Shown here: in pieces, positions 9,995 to 21,721 of the stretch | Layout of the letters: each line of letters opens with the position of its first letter | Numbering within the stretch: position 1 is the stretch's first letter | Source of the DNA: Rhipicephalus microplus | Taxonomy: Eukaryota > Arthropoda > Arachnida > Ixodida > Ixodidae | Length of the DNA stretch: 64,000 nucleotides | Assembly: GCF_043290135.1 (NCBI RefSeq) | Contig: NC_134709.1 | Coordinates: 71,906,956-71,970,955 of the forward strand | Direction: 5' to 3' | Notes under the pieces: model-generated | Seen by the model: only the letters and a program-made list of their open reading frames with translations | Told to the model about the DNA's origin: nothing | The model's database searches: none | Position numbers and translations under genes: made by a program

Positions 9995-12900
9995 GATGTC
10001 AGGAAAGCAATCACGTTAATACGATTTATAAAGTGTTTTAAAACAGCGAAAAAACAACCAGTCGTCGCACAATGCGAATAGCGTAACGATTGGGCCGTCC
10101 AATACTCCAACCCATTACAAAAGCTTGTTCTTGTTTCCCTATTAACTGAGGCGCATGCCCAATTCAGCGATAATTCTTCATCGTTGTCAGCCACTGCATG
10201 AACAATTGGCACAGAATTCCTTGCAACTGCTTGGCGGATACCACGCTTCTCAGAAAAAATGACCAAAAATAGCATATTGAATGCCGGCCTACTACCCAAA
10301 AGTTTATTATTGATGGCCTAGTAGGTATCAAGCAAATGTGCTTGCAGTTGTTACCCTATGAGTGTTTTAAAAAAGGTGCTGAGAGGCGGCTCTTCTAGCT
10401 TTCGCAGTGCCTGTGCTGCGCCTGCCGTGCAGGCCTCACGTTTTTTTTTTGTTCTTAACACAAAGTTAATAGGCCAATATCTGCCGATGTGTGGTAGGTT
10501 GAAAACACGCTCTATCCCCTCCTAAGTACTTAATACAGGTGGTTCTCAAAGAGTAGCTGCAAAGTGCATCCACGAATCGGTGTGTGCCCCCCTTGTGTTT
10601 CATTGGTAATATTTAGTGAACCAGCGTGTTGAATAGTGAGTCGGGTTCGCCCAATTGTCAGGACACGTATGTGGCGTTTGAAGTTTCACAACGAAGCACC
10701 TAAGACGTCGTTTTCCTCAGATATAGACAAAAATAGATAGAAAGGCACTGAGTAAAAAAGATGAAAATTACAAGCCACGTGATATGCCGGAAACAAAGGC
10801 GTCTCAGAAAGAAATTAGAGCATCTTTCTGATAGAAGCACCAATCCCGCAAGAAGTGCGAAGCTGAGCAGCCGTCTTTGCTTCTCTTTGGTTTCTTTTTT
10901 AGTGCGTTTTCTGCTCTCTTACGTCATTTTTCTTTATCAAATTTCTTTCCGCAGCTTTCCTCGTTATTCCACTTTATTTTGTCCAATTCTAGCTCTTTCT
11001 CTCCCTTTCAAACTTACTTTTTATTTTTCCCTTCTCTTTCTCTCAACTTCAATTTTTCGCTTGCTTTATCTTTCAACATTTTCATTCAGAGGTCTGCACA
11101 AGTTACACCGAGCGATGACAGCACTCGCAAGTTACGACAACCGGGGCGCCTCGTAGTGTTGCACACCTATCATTATCAAGGAGCTCAATAGCAAATGAGA
11201 ATAAGAGCTACCCTCGACGCGAGAGCATGCTCAATCTGTCACAAATGGCTTTGCTATTCACCATCGAGACGCTCGATAAACAAGAGGAGACTTCACCTTG
11301 TCCGCTACGGATGGTTTGCTATTCGCGGTTTTTCCCACGTCACACCAGGCTACGATTGCATACGATGACGGCATACGACAACCCGGCCGTCTAAACTGTT
11401 CGGTGCATAAAATACAGGAATTGGAGTCATTTAACGTAGAGTGTAGTATAATATAGTATATTTTCGCACGCTACAGCACAGTGCAAAGCAGTATAGTATA
11501 GCTAGCGGTCGGAAAGAGACAGGTAAAAAAGTAAAAAGCTGGCAGCGAAAGGAGGACTAGGGTGCGCATCGGCCCTATTGTAGCCCCTTGCGGTAATCGT
11601 TATAGTGTGTGATAATATTTTTCTGAACAAAAGAAACATGTGTCTAGTCCGACAATGCTGTGCTCTAGATGGACTGTCTAATTAGTAATGTAGCTGTTCT
11701 GTAAGGCCAAATCACAATTAACGCAACCTATATAAGCAGGCACCATATTGTAAGTATATGTTGTTATAAGAAGCAATGTGGCAAAACAACGCTCAGAAGT
11801 ACCTATGGTTACTTGGGAATGGTGGTCGAGAAAAAATAAAGGCATTCTCGGTGAGGTCATTGTTCATATTGAGTGAGGGCTTGCACAAAGATTTCACACA
11901 AAACAGTAATTAACTCACAAAAATGTACTACTACTTGGATGTGACCCAAACCATACTTACCCGGTTAAAATTAACGATGTTAAGAGATACTTTGCATTGG
12001 AAATTCAAAGCGACAGAGCATACCACAAACATAGTGGCTGAAGATCCTTCGAGTTGATGCGCCATCTTCGCGCAACTTTTTCTGAAGTGAAAGGGCTATT
12101 CACATGTCAGTGATACGTGTAGGATGTTCATAGTGTTGTCCTAAAGGAGCTTTTACCAGGATTTCCGGTGCTTTCAAGAGCCTGTCAGGGCACTGCGAGC
12201 TCACGTACTCGCTCTATTTATGCCAGTATCATAAAGCGTGGCTGTTCTTTAGTGGAATTTTAGTGTAACATCTTTAGTGGCTGCAACGTCTCCAGGCGTA
12301 CTAGTTATATTGCAGAGATCTGCCATCGTCTTTTTTTTCCATTGGTAGCTTATAGCCTTAGCGCTTATCTACTATGCAAGGTGTATGGTTGTTTTTTTTG
12401 TTTATTGGCCAACGTAAAAAACCGATCATATAGAGAGGTTACAGTTATTTGGTTTTGCGTCTAAAGAGAGCCACCTCTCGGTACAAGCTCGAGTATCAGG
12501 GAAGCTCTGATGTGAGCGTGAACAGATTCAGAGCGTTAAGGCGTCAAGTAAACAACTGAACCGAGTTTTTTCCTCGGGAAAACCTACCCCGCATCCGCTT
12601 GCTGCTGACACACCTCAAACTTTTGGGGGCTTGAAAGTGGTAAATCTCTATTTTGTTAAGTACAATGAAAAAAGGTATGTTATCAAGAGTGGTCACTAAG
12701 CTCATGCTTCGTTCTTAATTTATTGAAATAGTGAACCAGACATGCAGTATTTGCGATGCCATTTTAGCTTGTACCAGCCAGCCTTTGTTCTATGTCGCGC
12801 TTATCCTTCTTATGTATTTTGGTTAGGCCATGCAACGTAATGCTTCATTGTCGGCTGTTAAGAGAACGAGAGCGTGCGTAAATTGCCCTGTATCTTTGAA

Positions 12901-13454
12901 ACGGGAGCTTCAACATTTGATATATATTGTGACTCTGCTATCTGGTTCTAAGTGTTCCCTATTCTCCACTCCTACATCGAATATTCTGGTGCCTAAAAGA
13001 ACACCGAAAATGTCCATTTTGCTATTAACATTCATCTATTTGTTTTTAAGACGGAAAGGCACATACGATAGGTAGATGATGCAGAGAGCAAAACTTCAAA
13101 TCTCTCGTCTTGAAATGAGCGGTCTAAAATTGAGAGCTTACTATTGTTATTGTTTTATAACTTTTATAATAACTTCTATTATTATATTTCATTTGGTCTG
13201 AGTGAAACTGACGTGTTGAGACATGTGCGCAAACAAGTTTGTTTCGGCATTGTTTCTTGAATATCATACGACTTCATTTTAAAGCTTTGGACCATGGTTC
13301 AGCTTATGAAATGGAAGCCACTTGGGAAAGTTCTTTAACGAACAAAAATACATCACAAGTTCTAGTTGAAATTTTTGCTCAAGTGATTTTTCGTTTGCTG
13401 TCCTTTTTATAATACTACGCTTGTTCTCACTTCACCTTACGTTTTACTTGCAGC
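9995..13454. other. Unassigned
   Basis: About 3.5 kb with no recognised gene or repeat. About 10870-11090 is pyrimidine-rich (TTTCTCT-type), which gives Phe/Ser/Leu-rich open frames that I regard as artefacts. Confidence 0.4.
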
Positions 13455-13989
13455 CAAGTTGAAGGATGACTTTCCGGTTGTCCAACTTACTTCCGTGCCT
13501 TACGCGAAACTCATTAATCATACATCTGACGTGGATAACGGCACTCACGTTTCTCCTCAAAAATGCAACAGCCAACGGAGCGTTTTTCATACAAAAAATT
13601 TACTTGTTCGCCAAGTCACCGTTTGTTTTACATGAACGTTGCCTGGGGGGATGCCTTCACAAAAGCATATAGAAGCCTTATCGGATTGACCGACAATGGG
13701 GAATGCGACGTCTGCTGCACGAAAGAAGACACAGGCCATCTGAAATGCCATTGCTCTCGATTTGCCTCTGAAAGACAGAAGCTTTCGGACGCAATGCGAC
13801 AATGGGATGATCGGCCACTCTCTGTGCAGATGCTACTGGAACACCGTCGTCGCCTTTCGTCGGCTCAAAAAGCACTCAAAGCTGTCTTGTGCTTTTTGAG
13901 GACGAACTTGTGCTTGTGCTTTTTGAGGACCACACGTTACCACCTTCAACTTTTCTGTAGTGCCACCGCTGTATACGCGCCAGCCAATT
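13455..13989 (+). pseudogene. I/R1-type LINE ORF2, C-terminal fragment
   Basis: The open part reads MNVAWGDAFTKAYRSLIGL, then a CCHC-like motif CDVCCTKEDTGHLKCHC, then SAQKALKAVLCFLR near the end. It aligns by eye with the C-terminus of the I-like LINE at 28.8 kb (GVAFTNVYAF, CGHCGKEETIKHILCDC, SQKRALKVLLHFLR). Upstream bases from about 13455 look like the preceding linker but are out of frame. An 18-base stretch encoding CFLRTNLCLCFLRT looks locally duplicated near 13895-13930. The fragment has no RT or RNase H. Confidence 0.75.
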
Positions 13990-14170
13990 GACTGACAATG
14001 CTGTTATCCTTTTTTTTCTCTCTCTCTTCTCTTTCTTCTCTCTCTCATCTTTATGCCCCCTTCCCATTCCTCCAGCATAGGGTAGCGAACCGGACATGTG
14101 CCTGGTTAACCTCCCTGACTGCCCTCTTGTTGTTCATTCATTTGCCTGGTATATTTATTTTGTCAACTTT
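13990..14170 (+). other. LINE 3' UTR with conserved stem-loop
   Basis: After the stop a CT-rich tract leads to GGGTAGCGAACCGGACATG...CTGGTTAACCTCCC (about 14080-14120). The same hairpin, with compensating changes, sits in the 3' UTR of both I-like LINE copies at about 28.61 and 51.0 kb (minus strand). Its conservation suggests recognition of the RNA by the element's reverse transcriptase. Confidence 0.65.
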
Positions 14171-14924
14171 TTACTGCTGTTTGGCGTGATACGTTCATTA
14201 AAAGTGCCAGAAAGGAGCAACACAGCTGATCGGCCACAAATCTCATCTCGATGGAAATGTGGTTCTCAATTTTTCAAACTTCAACGAACAAACTTTGTGC
14301 TTCGCATATTACTGTTTCTCACTGCATAAGGTGACACAACATCGATACTCTCTCTAATAAAGAAGTCGCTTATCATAATGCCCTGATTCACGTTCATTTG
14401 AAGAAGCTTTACGGCTCGAGCCTCTCAGCATGATAAGTTTTACATACTTTCGTCGTCGTCGTGGGTGCTGATGAAAACACAAATGGTGTCACAGGCATCT
14501 AGAACAACGCCCGAGCTTAGGAGTCTATCGTGCTTCTTTTTTTTGTTTTCGTCACTATCGTTGTAATCTCATATTCTTTGCGGACACTTTCAATGACGTC
14601 ATCGTCACTGAACACAACGTGAACAATCACGTCATGGTCGTAATTATTCACGAAATCTGTGCAATTCAACAGCGTCTGGTATTACTTGTGAACATGAAGA
14701 ACCTGTGGCATACTTCAGCTAGTAGCTGCAGGCCATTGGCGCGTGCAGAAGAAAACTACTTTCACCTACGGTAAGGTTCTTCAGGTGAAAACATCAACAT
14801 GCGATACAGTGTAGAAAAGGAATTTTCGTACCAACGGTTGCTGGCAGGACATTGTATGCCTGTGATAAATGAGGGGCTTAGTGAATTGGCCCAGGTAATC
14901 AGACGGACTCAAGACACCTCGATA
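14171..14924. other. Unassigned
   Basis: No gene or repeat recognised. Confidence 0.4.
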
Positions 14925-15240
14925 ACTTGAAAAAAATACAGCATATCCACGGAGTCAATGATGATGAGTGGGACGATGCGCCTGTCAGCCCGTCCGTGCT
15001 TCCATCCGTCAGTTCGTTCTTGCTTCCGTTCGTCCGCGTGACCATCCTTGCGTCCATCCATCTGTCCATGCGTCCGTCCGTGAGTCCATTCATCCATGTG
15101 TCAGTCCATCTTTTCGTGCATCCATCTGTCCGTACGTCTGCGCGTCTATGCATCCGTACGTCCGTCCGCTAGTCTCTCTGTCCGTCCGTCCATGTGTCCA
15201 TCTAGTGAACACTCTAAGTACCGCCATCTCCCATGCATCT
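14925..15240. repeat. Degenerate tetranucleotide array with conserved flank, copy 2
   Basis: A left flank with CATATCCACGGAGTCAATGA and TGATGAGTGGGACGA (14941-14977) leads into GTCC/ATCC/GTCT-type degenerate units to about 15200. A right flank (CATCTAGTGAACACTC) follows. The flank matches copy 3 at 16.98 kb (TGAATGATGACGAGTGGGCG) and, less well, copy 1 at 2.45 kb. Confidence 0.75.
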
Positions 15241-15332
15241 CGCATCCCCTGTCGTACGTACATACCCGCTCTAGAGCAGGTATGCGCCATCGGTGGCTAC
15301 GTACTACTACACACATACAAGGAATGGACGCT

Positions 15333-15910
15333 TTAAGGGGATTTGAAACCTTTTTTGGTGTAACCATGGAATTGACTCACTGGAAAAGCATATTATCTCA
15401 AGTATTGAAAGCTGCGAAAATTTCAAGAATCCGTTCAGTACGAGCGGAGTTACACAGTTTTGTCACGCGCTGTAATCACATTCTCTCTCCTCTCGTACCG
15501 ACGAAAGCGCCGAAGGCTGAGCAGGGAGGGCAGGGAGGGGCAAAGAAAAACCGTCTCTTGCGTCTTGTGAACTTGAGCATTTTTTTCTATTTTTTTTCTT
15601 CGAGTACGAAGCTTTTTCAGTGTGATCGCGTGCGCACGCGTGAACCAGCGACGGCCTCTCGCAACGACCTCTCTAACAACCGACCGCGCCATGTTCAAAT
15701 CAGCTTATGGAAGATAGATGGGCTTACTGGGCTTATTTTCCGTGATTTGTGGAGAGAAGAAAGCTATATTTAGCTGACTTTGATAAGTTATTGTGAATCA
15801 CAGGCCGCGTGCGGCGCTATATTAGTTGGCTCGCGTGTTGACGGGCGCCTCTACTACCGATCGGTAGCGTTTTCTGACCATGCTCAAAAAGTTTTGCAGG
15901 GCCCCTTTAA
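15333..15910. mobile_element. 570-bp MITE with TTAA target duplication
   Basis: TTAA lies at 15333-15336 and at 15907-15910. Inside, the ends are imperfect inverted repeats of about 24 bp: the left starts GGGGATTTGAAACCTTTTTT, and the right, on the opposite strand, starts AGGGGCCCTGCAAAACTTTT. The interior has no coding capacity. TTAA duplication points to a piggyBac-type transposase acting in trans; this is inference. Confidence 0.7.
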
Positions 15911-16959
15911 GAGGTTCGCGCCTAAAACATTTATTTAGGAAAAACGAGGATAAAAGAGAACATCTCGGTGATACGTCGTTGAAATGATAAAAAGCCTACA
16001 ATACAGTTTGTTACCTGTTATACGAAAGTCTCATTTTCAGTACTCAAGGCAGTTCACTCACACTCTACAGAGTTCTCAGCGACAGCAGTCACGCACACCG
16101 TCGTTATGATGACCGTAGCACCGGGCAAGGTGGAGTCATGTCCGTCATTGTAGCGTCTATTCTATGGTGCGAACAGGCGTTTTCATATAGATTGCTGGCT
16201 TCAGCTCGATGTGGCTGCGCTGAATCATGACCACTTGCAGGCGTTCTTGTAACGCTCCACCGGGATGACCACCCAGGGCATGAGGTCCGAAGCACCGGCG
16301 ACAGTCGACCCGGCTGCGCACAACTCCACACGCACAACTCACTGGCGTAGCGAATGCTGCTTCGAAAAAGTCAAGTTAGTAAAAAAGCGCAGAACATTAC
16401 AACGAATTTTGAAAAGTGGGACATCAATTGCGAAAGGGGGGTGTGGCGTTTCCATAGGATTGCAAATTATTTCAAGAAACTGGTACCTTGTTAAAAAAAG
16501 AAGAATGTCGTTGTCGGGCAAGACCACTCGGTCACGTACAGAAACAACGTTTCGTTCTGCAGCTCAAAGCCTCACAGAAAGAAAAAAACAAAAAGGTAGA
16601 AAAAAAGCAAAATTCTCAAATCTCATCGGTGCTGTTTTTCGTGAATGACACGTACAGTGCTGGTTTTCGTAGCCGGATGAGCCTCATTTGCAAGGTTGAA
16701 ATAGCTGTCTCTTTTTCTTTTGTTTTTTTTTCTTTGCTGGCTGTTTGAAGAGCCTAAAAACTACCCTAAAACACGAGAAAATTTATGGCAGTATTTAGGA
16801 AGAAAAAAGTGCTGCCCATTGACCAAGAAACATACAATTTTCAAGACGCGTCATTCAAACTTACGATAAACTCACCAACTTCCTTTCTGATCAGTCAAGT
16901 CTGCTCGCTGAGTTCCAAACGTGTCCTCAGTGATAGTTTCATAAACCGGTGCTGAAAGA
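15911..16959. other. Unassigned
   Basis: No gene or repeat recognised. An A-rich stretch at about 16575-16620 gives Lys-rich frames without known motifs. Confidence 0.4.
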
Positions 16960-17375
16960 GGGAAAAAATTTCCCACATATTCATGAAGTGAATGATGACG
17001 AGTGGGCGAACCTAAGTGCTTAGGTTTATATTATTTACGTTGAAGTCGCCAACTAGTATAAAGGGTGGAGAGGTGGATGGACAGCTAGTTGGATGAACAG
17101 GTGGATGGACGCACGAATGCATGGACGCTTAGACAAACAGATGGACATTCGGATGGACGCATGGACAGACAGGTGCACGGACAGACGGACCCACGAATGA
17201 ATGGCCAGAAGAACGGATAGACGGACGCACAGACAAACAGTTGCACGAACACATGGACGCACTAATGGACGAACAGATGGACGGACAGCAGAACGCATCG
17301 ATGAATGGACAGGCGTACAAACATACGAGCGGAGAGATGAATGTGCAAATGCATAGATAGACGGATGGACAGATG
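16960..17375. repeat. Degenerate tetranucleotide array with conserved flank, copy 3
   Basis: The left flank has CACATATTCATGAAG and TGAATGATGACGAGTGGGCG (about 16974-17010). After about 50 bp of other sequence comes a heavily degenerate GGAC/GGAT/CAGA/CGAA array (17063-17375). It has the opposite base strand to copy 2 (purine-rich on plus), although the flank has the same orientation. Confidence 0.7.
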
Positions 17376-19202
17376 AACGGCGCAGGTGGTCATGCATTAT
17401 GCTTTCCTATACTTGATTGTGCACGCAAAAAAATGTTTTTTACAAGGCTGCTTTGTTATCGTTATGCAGGTGTCCTGTTCCGGTTGCGGTTTTATGAAGC
17501 ATCACGTACAACAAGGCTCAGTCCTAATAAGCGTCACCCCTAACGAAAATGTGGTTGAACCGGCGTTTTAGGAATCGGTATAACACGAAAGTGAAACGTA
17601 TCTACGCAGAGGTGGTTGAGCATTCGTTGTTCAATGTTTCACAACAAGGGCGAACGAATGAATGCTGCCATACCAATCTCCAATATCACGTCTAAAGCTG
17701 CAAGCAGCTTGAAACTTGCAGCCCACACTTCAATCAGAAGGCATGCACGAAATCTGAAAACACAGGACGAGCGCGGACCAACAACGGTCACCATTCCTCG
17801 TGTGGGAGCAGCGCGCTCATTTCGTAACCACGGTAATGGCAGTGAGTGAATTGGCATCTGTACTCTATTTACCTACTGTAACCTCAAAGCAGATTGGCGG
17901 TGGAAGCACAAGATATTTAAAGTACTCAAACTCTAAGATAATCGCGCGCGTGAGGGAGCCGCCACGCTAGAGAACATATATACGCACTTTGACCACGCCA
18001 TGTTAAAGCGCGCGGGCATAGCAACGTGCGGGGTAGCATGGCACTATGGCACGATGTCCTTCAGATCGCGCGCGCCTAACGCGTGCTCATCGTGCCATTT
18101 CGCTACTGATTACTAAAACGCGCTGAAGTTTCCAAGTTCTGTGGAGTGCCAGTGGTACATAAGGTATATAAACGGCTCGTCGTTATCAAGTTGCAGAAGG
18201 GTCACTCTGTCTTGTAGTGGTTAGCGTCACGCGCAGAAGAACGCGAGGTCGCTGTTTCGCTGTTCCGCTGCGAAACTTTTTCTTCTCGGTTTTTTTCTTT
18301 CGTTGCAATCTGTTAGTTAATATTCTATTATGTCATATTCGTGACGGAAACACGTCACGTAGACGTGGTGGACCCTTGCATAAAACACTTTCGCGTTGAA
18401 AACGTAGGTAATCCCTCCGTCACAGACATCGTAAAATACGAAAGCAAGTCGTGCTCCTCAAGTACCCGTTTCTCTTGCGAAATAATCATGAACGCAGCAA
18501 AGTAGCCGCGTTTATAACACGTGAGGCAAGCAAGCAAATGCTCTTGAACAGTGAAGACGGCCTCGTGTGCAACCAAGCATCGGCATTGCCAAGAGGCTGC
18601 TCCGTTTTCCTGCAGTGTCCCACCTAATTAAGCCGACGGCTCAAAGCCCATGCGTCTGCCCGCAAGCTCTGCTCTGGAATATAAAGCGGTGCTCACTAAC
18701 AAGCGCGTAGCGTCAGTCGCAGGCGGCTTTGCATGCGGGAAATGTCTGTAGAGTGCTTCCGGTTTCACGTCCCCTTTCTCCCAATCACCTTCGACCTTCT
18801 CTTTGTGTGGTTGGATAACGAGCTTCCGCATGTACAAGATCCCTCATGCCATTGCTTGGAGTGATTCGTGTCAGTGCAGGCACTCTTCCTCTGTCAGCTT
18901 TATTGAGCCGTGTTAGGCTGCAGCAAGTATGCTTATAACGAGCTCAACATTTTATGAAAGCGGGCATAGGCACCAGCATTGTGCACCAGAATTATGCACC
19001 AGAATTATGCACCGCATTATGCACCAGAATATTTCTTCGCAAAGGAGGGGGGTGGGGGCACTGCAGTGTGACTGTCACAACCGGAACTGGTCTCACGACT
19101 TTTGTGGCAGCAGCCCTGCACTGTAGACACCACACCAGCTACAAGGCTGACCATAAAATCACCCATAAAAGCAAGCTGAGCAAGCTGACGTAGTCAGTGT
19201 TC
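17376..19202. other. Unassigned; GC-rich segment with TATA-like site
   Basis: No gene recognised. About 17940-18110 is rich in CGCGCG-type steps. A TATATAA occurs at 18165-18171, and at about 18215-18275 there is a degenerate tRNA-like stretch (TAGTGGTTAGCGTCACGCG) that could be a decayed SINE head. Both are weak. Confidence 0.3.
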
Positions 19203-19370
19203 AAATAATAATCATTATTATCAGCCTGACTACGTCCAATGAAGGACAAAGGCCTCTCGTATGTTCCGCCAGTCTACTCAGTCCTGTACATGCTGCTGCC
19301 AATATGTACCCACAAACTTTTTAATCTCATCTGCCCACCTAACTTTCTGTCTCCCCCTAACCCGCTTGTT
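19203..19370 (-). mobile_element. RTE-type LINE 3' end
   Basis: On the minus strand the sequence reads GVRGRQKVRW-like residues followed by ADEIKKF, WRNIREAF and a stop, then an ATA/ATC trinucleotide tail (19204-19220). This C-terminus and the short-repeat tail are typical of RTE-type LINEs common in arthropods. Only about 165 bp remain, consistent with strong 5' truncation. Confidence 0.7.
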
Positions 19371-19726
19371 ACGTGACGCCAAACATGCTCAAAAAGAGTG
19401 TGCCCCACTCGCCGCCATGGCTACTGGTGGCGCTGACTGACACACCCACGTTCAATTCACATATATACCATACAATGTGGCTGGGGGTCAGCTGTCGTGG
19501 TAGCTCAGTGGTAGAGCATAGAACGCGTCATTCGAAGGTCGCAGCTTCGGATCCTGCCCACGGGAAGTTATCCTTTCACCCAGTTTTCTTCATATTTACA
19601 TCACAATTTGGTCTAATATCTTTCCTATACTTTCCTTGGCATTATTGTCTGTAGATCTCATTACTATTGTCTAAAAACACGGAAAAACGAGCCCTTAGGT
19701 ATACACTTCTTTCCTTATTCATTAAC
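19371..19726 (+). mobile_element. tRNA-derived SINE, copy 1 of a pair
   Basis: A leader (AACATGCTCAAAAAGAGTG, CGCCGCCATGGCTACTGG) precedes a tRNA-like core at 19494-19563: D-arm TAGCTCAGTGGTAGAGC and T-arm GCAGCTTCGGATCCTGC. A T-rich tail region follows. The anticodon loop is not canonical, so the source tRNA is unclear. A second copy with the same order lies about 440 bp downstream. Confidence 0.7.
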
Positions 19727-19811
19727 GAGGGTCTCGTACTGCTAGACTTAGTGCCTTTAGGTTGTATACGAGGGACTATTAGTCAGCTGCCCACTCGTAA
19801 CAAGTTCACGT

Positions 19812-20165
19812 GCTACGTGATGCCAAACAGGCTCAAAAAGAGTGTGCCACACTCGCCGCCATGGCTACTGGTGGCGCTGACTGACACTCCCACGTTCAAT
19901 TCACAACAATGTGGCTGGGGGGACAGCTGTCGTGGTAGGTCAGTGGTAGAGCATCGAACGCGTCATTCGAAGGTTGCAGGTTCGGATACTGCCCACGGCA
20001 AGTTATCCTTTCACCCACCTTTCTTCACTTTCTTCATATTTACATCACAATTTGGTCTAATATCTTCCCCTATACTTTCCTCGGCATTATTACCTGTTAG
20101 ATCTCATTTTTATTGTGTAAAAACACAGAAAAACGGTATACACTTCTTAGGTATACACTTCTTTT
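19812..20165 (+). mobile_element. tRNA-derived SINE, copy 2 of a pair
   Basis: It has the same leader, tRNA-like core (19929-19999, T-arm GCAGGTTCGGATACTGC) and tail as copy 1, with scattered substitutions and a short deletion before the core. It ends in a short duplication of GGTATACACTTCTT next to the AT array. Two same-orientation copies about 440 bp apart suggest either a segmental duplication or two insertions. Confidence 0.7.

Positions 20166-20167
<2 letters not shown>

Positions 20168-20244
<77 letters not shown>
20168..20244. repeat. (TA)n array
   Basis: About 77 bp of alternating AT with one C interruption near 20215. Confidence 0.95.
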
Positions 20245-20247
<3 letters not shown>

Positions 20248-20425
20248 TATGGGATATGGCACAACGGGAGCGTTGTCAACAAGGATAAACATATTTATTT
20301 CCCAACAGTTTCGGGAGGGGACCTCCCTTCATCAGGGGATGAGTTATACTGACATGAGCTTCCAAACATCCGTGCTGCCGCGTCCCTCTCGCCGCGTCCC
20401 TCTCGTTGTGCCATATCCTATACCT
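20245..20425 (-). mobile_element. Penelope-like terminal fold-back with hammerhead-like core
   Basis: Arms of 26 bases at 20245-20270 and 20400-20425 are inverted repeats of each other, 24 of 26 matching. On the minus strand the loop contains CTGATGA (20329-20335), a 6-bp stem GGGAGG/CCTCCC with a 3-base loop, and GAAAC (20308-20312): the conserved core order of a hammerhead ribozyme. One extra A sits between CTGATGA and the stem. Hammerhead motifs are known from the terminal repeats of Penelope-like elements, and the fragment lies between two TA arrays, a common setting for such elements. A TGTC upstream (about 20351-20356) could hold the cleavage site, but I could not build a convincing helix I or III. 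Confidence 0.55.
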
Positions 20426-20461
20426 TCACGAAGACTAACTGGCCCATTGAATTATTACTCC

Positions 20462-20464
<3 letters not shown>

Positions 20465-20539
<75 letters not shown>
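20465..20539. repeat. (TA)n array
   Basis: 75 bp of uninterrupted TA repeat, the second array bracketing the fold-back. Confidence 0.95.
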
Positions 20540-20543
<4 letters not shown>

Positions 20544-21721
20544 CTAACTACAATGGACATTGCAGTGCGGTAACAACTATACTGCAGCCGTATGAGTGCA
20601 ATAAATTTTTGCAAATTATTCCCGAAATATGTTTGTTCATACTGTGTATGTTGGTGTAATGACGGAAATGTGACAACCACCGCAATGTAGGTGAGTGTTC
20701 TAATTGTGCTTCGAAAGGTTATTTTTCACAGAAATCTAACTTGTTTATAATGATTATCAGTTTAATAATTATTTCTCTTGACACTACAAAGTGATTGTAA
20801 GATGGACGAAAGCCTTAAAAATAAATCCGTAATTCTTGCATACTTGTCTACCTTTTCAAGAAACTCCATGGTTGCTGCGTGTTCCTGTTCTGGCGCAGCG
20901 TGTTGTTGTGAGTACATTTGCTTTCCGTCTCAACGTTGGTGTCCATGTGCTCCTATCTATGGTCCTAATTTGCCATAGTAAAAAAGTCATTGTAATAAAT
21001 AAATAATAAAAACTAATGTTGACGTACAAGAAGTGCTGGTCGTTCTACATTGGTCCGTCTTTAATGACTTTAGCTTTCTAATGTGCCTAATCAATATTGC
21101 GGTTGAATACAAACACTAGGCACTTCATGCAGTATTGTCGCCCACATAGAGTTAGAAATGGTCACTCGCGTAATGCGACCAGTGTCCATGCACCATTCGC
21201 GTCTCCGTTGGTAGATTATGTTTAGTGCAAAGTTTGCCAAAGCTTCGATCATCGGAGAAACACAGATATTGCGGCGGGCCCAGTGGACAGCAAGTGCCAC
21301 GTTGACCACCTTACTGAAAAGAATCGGCAACTCATGCACATCATACCAATGTCAGTGGTGCGAAACCATCTCGGTATATTTTTTAGCTTACAAGGAAAAG
21401 CGTTCTGCTGCGCAAGTTGTCGATACATGGCCGTCGTATTCCCGCAAATGGCACCCTAACGTTGACTTCTTGACTCATAACATGGTCGGGAGGCGAGTTA
21501 CACTATTTGCAGCTTTAACTACACACACATAAGTATATCAGCAGACTCTGTTACTGCAGCGAGAATATTATTATTAATTACTGTCCAAAATCAATGAAAA
21601 CAAGAAGTTGCACAATCAACGTGTTTTTATGTTCTTCTTTAAAGGTGAGCACACTCGACATATATCTGCGTGGCTGGGTAAAAATTTTATAAGAATAAAA
21701 CAAACTTTCGAGCCACTTTTC
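20540..21721. other. Unassigned; possible protein-like remnant
   Basis: No firm feature. On the minus strand, 21339-21091 reads an 82-codon frame (VNVALAVHWARRNICVSP, YQRRREWCMDTG) with protein-like composition; it might be a LINE remnant, but I cannot assign it. Confidence 0.3.

Noticed and set aside
10877..11191. Phe/Ser/Leu-rich frame resembling a membrane protein
   Set aside because: It comes from a pyrimidine-rich tract; no start context, no conserved motif. The same holds for 23554-23943.
19494..19563. Possible functional tRNA gene
   Set aside because: It occurs twice inside a longer repeat and lacks a canonical anticodon loop; a SINE core is the better reading.
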